NCBI GenBank assembly: GCA_016704345.1
Contig: JADJAH010000035.1
Location: forward strand, 1-21,882
DNA: 21,882 nt
Origin: Ignavibacteria bacterium
Lineage (GTDB): Bacteria > Bacteroidota > Ignavibacteria > Tepidaquicellales > Tepidaquicellaceae
Direction: 5' to 3'
The notes beneath the pieces are model-generated. The model made no database searches and was not told where the DNA came from. It saw only the letters and a list, made by a program, of their open reading frames with translations. The translations under genes were made by a program, and so were the position numbers. Shown one piece after another: positions 17,735-21,882 of the stretch. The stretch's first letter is position 1, and the number at the start of each line of letters is the position of its first letter.

Positions 17735-19714
17735 CTACAATGCCGCAATCTCTGCAAAGACTCTTCATTGTTGAACCCGGCCAATTCTATAGACTTGGAA
17801 AGAGCATGAGCAGTACACGTTCCGCATCCCTGGCATACTCCTGATTTATGTAAGCAACTTCCTTGTATGTGATTCCATTCACGTCCTTAATGTCTCTCCT
17901 CAACTTCTCCAAAGGGACAGACTTTCTTACAGTAGAAACATCCCGCGCACAGATCTTCATTCACCTTTGCAACAACCGGTTCGCGTTCAAAAGTATCCGA
18001 TGCAAATAATATTATGGCTTTGCTTGCGTGGCCGAAGCCATAGCGACTGATTCAGAATGTCCTTTGGAGACTGGCAGCTCCGGCAAGAAACACGCCTGCA
18101 GTTGTACTTTCAACCGGCCTGAGCTTCGGGTGTGCTTCATTATAAATCCGTGCTTGTCATATGGAATGCCGATTGTCTGCGCAAGTTTCGGTTTTATTGT
18201 CTTGCGGGATCCATTGCCGTTGCAAGAACAACCATGTCAGCATCTATCTCAACGGGCATTCCGGCAATCGTATCCTCACCCTTTACAATATACTTTTCCA
18301 TTCTCTTCATGTATCTTCGAAACCCTTCCGCGGATATACTTGACATGATCTTCTTCAATTCCGCGCCCTTACAAATTCATCATACATCATAGCCTGCGTA
18401 TGTCCATGTAGAATACATATGCTTCACCGTCGTGAACTTTGTGTTTGTAAAGCATCGCATGCTTTGCAGTGTACATGCAGCAGATCTTACTGCAGTATGA
18501 AATTCCCTTTGATGGATCACGTGAGCCCACACATTGAATGAACACAATCTTCTTAGGTTCCTTTCCACGGACGGACGTTTGATCTCACCTGCTGTAGAAC
18601 TGAAGCGCTCGCAATCATCTCGAACTGCAGTCCGTCTATAACATCCCTGTATTTTCCGTAACCGTATTCACCGTATCCCTTGTACTTGGATTCTGGAGTT
18701 TGCCTTTTCAATGTTGTAAAGTTTATAGCCGGTCGCAACAATAATTGCTCCTATGTCAGCGACAAGCATTGTATCCCTTTTGCTCAAAATCAATCGCTCC
18801 CCGGTCACACCTTTACACACATTCCGCACTTGCCGTTCTTGTAATACACATGCGATGGTTTATAATCACAGGAATGTTTAGCACTGCCTGCGGGAAAGGA
18901 ACATACTACAGCGGTCTGAAAGCAAGATTCTCTCAAAATGAGTTGTAGGATTTCTTTTTGGTCGGACACCCCGTGATGCAAAGTCCGCATCCTGAACAGA
19001 GGTCTTCATTGATATGACGAGCCTTCTTTGATTGTAGCTTTAAATTGCCGATGAAGCCTTCAACTTTCACTACTTCCGGAATAAGTAAGAAGTTTTATTT
19101 TAGGATGCTGATAAACTTCCACCATACGCGGTGTAAGAATACAACGTGAGCAGTCAAGGGTTGGGAAAGTTTCAGAAAAGCTGGAACATGTGCCCTCCGA
19201 TGGACGGCTCTCTTTCTACAAGCACAACCGTATCCTGCATTGGCTATATCAAGCGCTGCCTGAATGCTTGGCTATGCCCCGCCTATGACAAGAACTCTTT
19301 TCGTAACCGGAACACGGATCTTTGTCAAAGGCTTAACGTTTAACTTTCTCAATTGCCATGCGGACAAGTTCGATAGCCTTCTCTGTTGCGGCTTCGACAT
19401 CGTCGTGAACCCACGAGCAATGCCCGCGCAGATTTGCTATTTCAACCAGGAATGGATTTATGCCGGCAGAGACTGCGGCATTGCGGAAGGTCCTTTCATG
19501 CATATTGAGAACAAGATCCTACAACAATTTCGCACGCTTAGCGTTGCACGGATCTGCATCCTTTATCAGCTTCTGCCCCGGATCGGAGCACGCTACTTAT
19601 AGTCTATCGAGTATTCAAATCCGAAGCCCTCGGCAATAAGTGTGCTACGCGCGGACAGTCAACAGTTCTGCTGATGTTCTCCCGTACTGACTATATGAAT
19701 ACGCCAATTTCCAT
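17735..19714 (-). CDS. hdrA: HdrA: FAD-containing heterodisulfide reductase subunit, frameshifted
   Basis: The flavin subunit thought to split electron pairs between a low-potential ferredoxin route and the HdrBC disulfide site. Length is 660 codons, the HdrA norm. The start at 19714 (MEIGVFI) has GAGGAG about 8 bases upstream and precedes GENISRTVDC. The FAD-binding fold follows near residue 143: RVLVIGGGIAGIQAALDIAN, then EREPSIGGHMFQLSETFPTL. Ferredoxin-type motif CSGCGLCITGCP lies near 238, GKCGMCVKV near 290, and C-terminal CAGCFYCKKVCPFGE and CQGCGTCTA near 588 and 630. It ends close to residue 660 after SKSIELAGFNNEESFAEI. More than ten frame breaks, but no domain is missing. It is 15 bases after hdrB. 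Confidence 0.9.
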
Positions 19715-19729
19715 TTTTCATACTCCTCA

Positions 19730-20595
19730 TCAAACCAAGCAACAGTATTTTTTAACATTATCATCATACTTGAAGTCGATATAATGTAGATCTATACCGA
19801 GTTCCTTTTCGTTCATGCCGAGCGACAGTCCGACAGTTCCGTAAGATAAAGCACCGGAAACTCTTTGTGCCCGGGATATACTTTCTTCATCGTTCTTTCT
19901 TAACCATGTCTAAATTTGTATGACACATAGGATAAGCGACAACCATTACATTCGCACCATGCGCTATTGCATCATCAATTATTTTCTTTGAAAGGTCAAC
20001 AAAATATCTTCTTGATAGGAGTGAATCCGCAGCATTCAACTTTGTGATTCCAGTCAACGGCGTTTTTGCACCTGTTGCTCAAGATTCTTTCCATTGATGT
20101 CGGTTCTTCGGCATCATCAAACTTTGTGATGTCTGCCGGTCTTACAAGCAGGCAGCCATAGTAGCATGCAACATTCAGATTGCTCAATTCCCGCTTTACG
20201 GTTCTCAACAAATTTTTCCGAGTCCGATCTTCATGAAAGTTCAAGCTCATTAAATATGCCGATATCCTTTTCAAATTTTTAGAGAGAAGTTTCCTATCTC
20301 GCTCTTGATCTCCGGATGGTTGAAGGTTTCATATTGGCGACAGTATCAGTCTGTTGTAGCACGCCGCGCATGGAGCAACAATGTTATCCAGTCCTTGGTG
20401 GTCTGTAGCATGATGTTGCGCATGGCAAGTCCGTTAGCCAGTTTGTGATTTTAACGTGACCCGAAGTTGTCCCGCAGCAAGACCAGTCATCCAACTCATC
20501 GAGCGAAACACCAAGATTCCCTGATTTTTGAGAGAAAGGTCGTATTCAGCTTTGCAGAACTAATTTGCGAGCAACCGGGATAATATCCAAATCAT
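19730..20595 (-). CDS. hdrB: HdrB: heterodisulfide reductase catalytic subunit, frameshifted
   Basis: Carries the non-cubane iron-sulfur clusters that cleave the disulfide substrate. About 288 codons, as usual. The start at 20595 follows a strong AGGAGG (20600-20605) and gives MIWIYYPGCS after one restored base. The first CCG domain ligand is DDWSCCGTTSGHVKI near residue 38, then NIVAPCAACYNRL. The second domain has NLNVACYYGCLLVRPADI, then WNHKVECCG near 187 and VMVVAYPMCHTNLDM near 221. The last should be C-P-M-C; the first cysteine codon reads TAT (tyrosine) at 19932-19934. The C-terminus reads TVGLSLGMNEKELGIDLHYI. The partner disulfide is unknown; bacteria lack methanogen CoM-S-S-CoB, and DsrC-like proteins are proposed. 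Confidence 0.88.
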
Positions 20596-20599
20596 ATTT

Positions 20600-20605
20600 C
20601 CTCCT
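20600..20605 (-). promoter_or_regulatory. Ribosome binding site of hdrB
   Basis: AGGAGG on the minus strand, four bases before the ATG at 20595. It fixes the hdrB start and is the clearest Shine-Dalgarno in the window. Confidence 0.7.
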
Positions 20606-20615
20606 GTAAGAGGTT

Positions 20616-21244
20616 TCATTTTACCTTTTGAGGTCTTCTTAAAAATATCCCTGACACCTTCTTATCTTCAATATTGTGCGGCATGATTCCGAGCTTACCC
20701 TTAAAAACATACCCGGCGCGGAATCAACATCCTGAAGCAGGTTCAGCGTCTTCATTTTGTATTCGGCAACAAGCCCCACTTTCCATACGACCTGCCATGC
20801 ATTTTTTATCTGATCCAAGAATGCTTCATGAAAACTCAGAATATCCTTCTCTTCACTTCAACAACTTTCTCGAGAGCTATCTCACGCACAGCATCCAGAA
20901 TTTTGCAAGATCAAAATTAGGGAATCTTGCAGAACATGTAAGGCACCGGCGCAAAGCCATGGAGTTGAAGACTTGAGCGCCTCTGCGTCATAAAAGCCCA
21001 AGCTGAATCAATCTTACAACCTTATTAGAGCAATATCCATATAGAATCTTATCGGGCGGCCTGCTGAACATTTGCCGCATTGATAGCAAAGACTCACATC
21101 CTGAAATGTCTTTTCGGTAATTTCATCTGCAATAGTGCGTGTATGTGACTGATGATTTTCAACTGGATTGTTCTGAGCGGTGTCCGGCGTTTGGTCGGTG
21201 GAACGAAGCTGCCTGAAGTTTTTAGTGTCTTTATTGCATTCCAT
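20616..21244 (-). CDS. hdrC: HdrC: two-cluster ferredoxin subunit, frameshifted
   Basis: Iron-sulfur subunit passing electrons from HdrA to HdrB; first gene of the operon. Cluster 1 reads LCYQCGKCSAGRP near residue 52, where the last cysteine is arginine (codon at 21056-21058; one T-to-C change would restore it). Cluster 2 is expected as C-A-G-C-L-T-C-S-A-R-C-P near residue 97 and is present only across a one-base loss (20941-20965). Further text is FDLAKILDAVREIALEKVVE, FHEAFLDQIKNAWQVVWKVG and KMKTLNLLQDVDSAPGMFL, all typical of HdrC. The start at 21244 (MECNKDTKN) is chosen; an in-frame ATG at 21289 would add 15 residues. The end near 20616 depends on frame restoration. About 209 codons. 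Confidence 0.85.
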
Positions 21245-21289
21245 GTGCGATCTTATCCGCCTTTCGGGCCTCTGAATCCGGAAAATCAT

Positions 21290-21495
21290 TGTTGTTTTCC
21301 GGAAAACTCTATTTGAAAGACTATCTTTGACTATATCAAATTTTTACTCACAACAACGTACTTATTCTGTCTTCTTAGATAAATGCAAAAGGAAATCCCT
21401 AGTCGGAATTCTGAGTAGACGATTGACGGAGGCGAGTGTAGCCGGTGGAACTGCTGATTCACTGAACTTGCGAGAATAATAAAGAATATTTTTAC
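21290..21495. other. Divergent intergenic region upstream of hdrC
   Basis: AT-rich spacer between the Flx-Hdr operon (leftward) and an Asp-box gene (rightward); the operon promoter must lie here, but I could not fix its boxes. No coding potential seen. Confidence 0.4.
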
Positions 21496-21519
21496 AAACT
21501 ATGACACAGGTCATAGTTT
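21496..21519. promoter_or_regulatory. Perfect 24-bp palindrome, candidate Crp/Fnr-family operator
   Basis: AAACTATGAC (21496-21505), ACAG, GTCATAGTTT (21510-21519): two perfect 10-base half sites with a 4-base centre. The core ATGAC-N4-GTCAT has the geometry of Fnr-family sites (TTGAT-N4-ATCAA). Its centre is 51 bases before the ATG at 21559, where an activator would sit near -41 if the leader is about 10 bases. A hairpin role is the alternative. Confidence 0.5.
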
Positions 21520-21558
21520 CTAAAACCTTTTCACATAAGTTGCATAAAGGAAGTTATT

Positions 21559-21882
21559 ATGAAACACACCTCACATTCCCCAGTCAGGTTTTTTCGAGCC
21601 ATTTATTTCTTTAGCATCTTCATGCTAAGATTGCCCTGCTTTATGCCCGCTTCTTCATTCTCAGTGGATACCTCAAAGCATTCCGGTGAATGAACCTATT
21701 ATGGGAATTGACTTTGTGAATGATAGTAAAGGTTGGGCAATCTCCTACAATACTCTAACATCAGATACAGCTTACATTATTGGTACTACAGATGGCGGAA
21801 CAAGATGGGATATCCAGTATAGAGGGAGATATCGGTTTGTATTGTATTAATGCAATTGATAATAACACTTGTTAGGCAGGTG
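21559..21882 (+). CDS. Secreted Asp-box/YCF48-like protein, N-terminal part, frameshifted, runs off the window
   Basis: The ATG at 21559 is preceded by AAAGGA (21546-21551), a usable Shine-Dalgarno. The first residues MKHTSHSPVRFFRAIYFFSI begin a signal peptide with a hydrophobic core, ending ASSFS. After a one-base shift the mature start reads QWIPQSIPVNEP, then MGIDFVNDSKGWAISYNTL and TAYIIGTTDGGTRWDIQYRG. This is a first YCF48-type repeat with the GWA and TTDGGTRW Asp-box signatures, the same architecture as the 9463 gene. Another break near 21825 and the window edge prevent further reading. Whether it also ends in the dockerin-like module cannot be seen. Confidence 0.75.

Noticed and set aside
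18028..18392. Plus-strand frames of 60-106 codons inside hdrA
   Set aside because: HdrA motifs occupy the minus strand throughout this stretch; these are shadows.
14335..21244. Programmed frameshifting or stop-codon recoding as the cause of the breaks
   Set aside because: Breaks are too many, lack a common slippery motif or following structure, and occur in all genes, including ones never known to be recoded.

Overview
The window looks like chromosomal DNA of an anaerobic or facultative bacterium of the FCB group, most likely Ignavibacteriota or a close relative. This is inference. It rests on three secreted Asp-box/YCF48-type proteins, two of which end in the same dockerin-like calcium-binding tail, on a Flx-Hdr redox operon, on a Bacteroidota-style promoter, and on moderate GC with few strong Shine-Dalgarno sites. 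Almost every gene is split by single-base gaps or substitutions while the protein families stay readable across frames. The spans given here are therefore reconstructed genes, not single open frames. The damage hits every functional class, so low-accuracy sequencing is the likeliest cause, not decay of each gene.

Layout. 1-178: possible fragment of a small membrane protein. 179-660: no gene; ends in a 7-bp-period tract. 661-1442 (-): short-chain dehydrogenase. 1549-4066 (-): large secreted Asp-box protein with a dockerin-like C-terminus. 4067-4708: non-coding, with a 136-bp imperfect palindrome and copy A of a dispersed repeat. 4709-5596 (+): intact short-chain dehydrogenase. 5631-7278 (+): predicted outer-membrane protein with a POTRA-like N-terminus. 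7291-7913 (-): MarC-family membrane protein. 8147-8604 (+): GNAT acetyltransferase. 8640-8745: inverted copy B of the dispersed repeat. 8812-9316 (+): unidentified broken gene. 9463-10924 (+): YCF48-like secreted protein with the shared tail. 10992-11400 (-): small lipoprotein. 11497-13339 (-): M61-family metallopeptidase with a PDZ domain. 13420-13966 (+): second GNAT. 13967-14334: hairpin cluster and terminator.

14335-21244 (-) is one operon, read right to left: hdrC, hdrB, hdrA, flxD, flxC, flxB, flxA. It matches the FlxABCD-HdrABC complex, an NADH dehydrogenase/heterodisulfide reductase thought to bifurcate electrons. FlxA would take electrons from NADH, FlxB, FlxC and FlxD would relay them, HdrA would split them, and HdrBC would reduce a disulfide. 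The divergent gene at 21559 starts a third Asp-box protein and has a perfect 24-bp palindrome about 50 bases upstream, a candidate Crp/Fnr-type operator.
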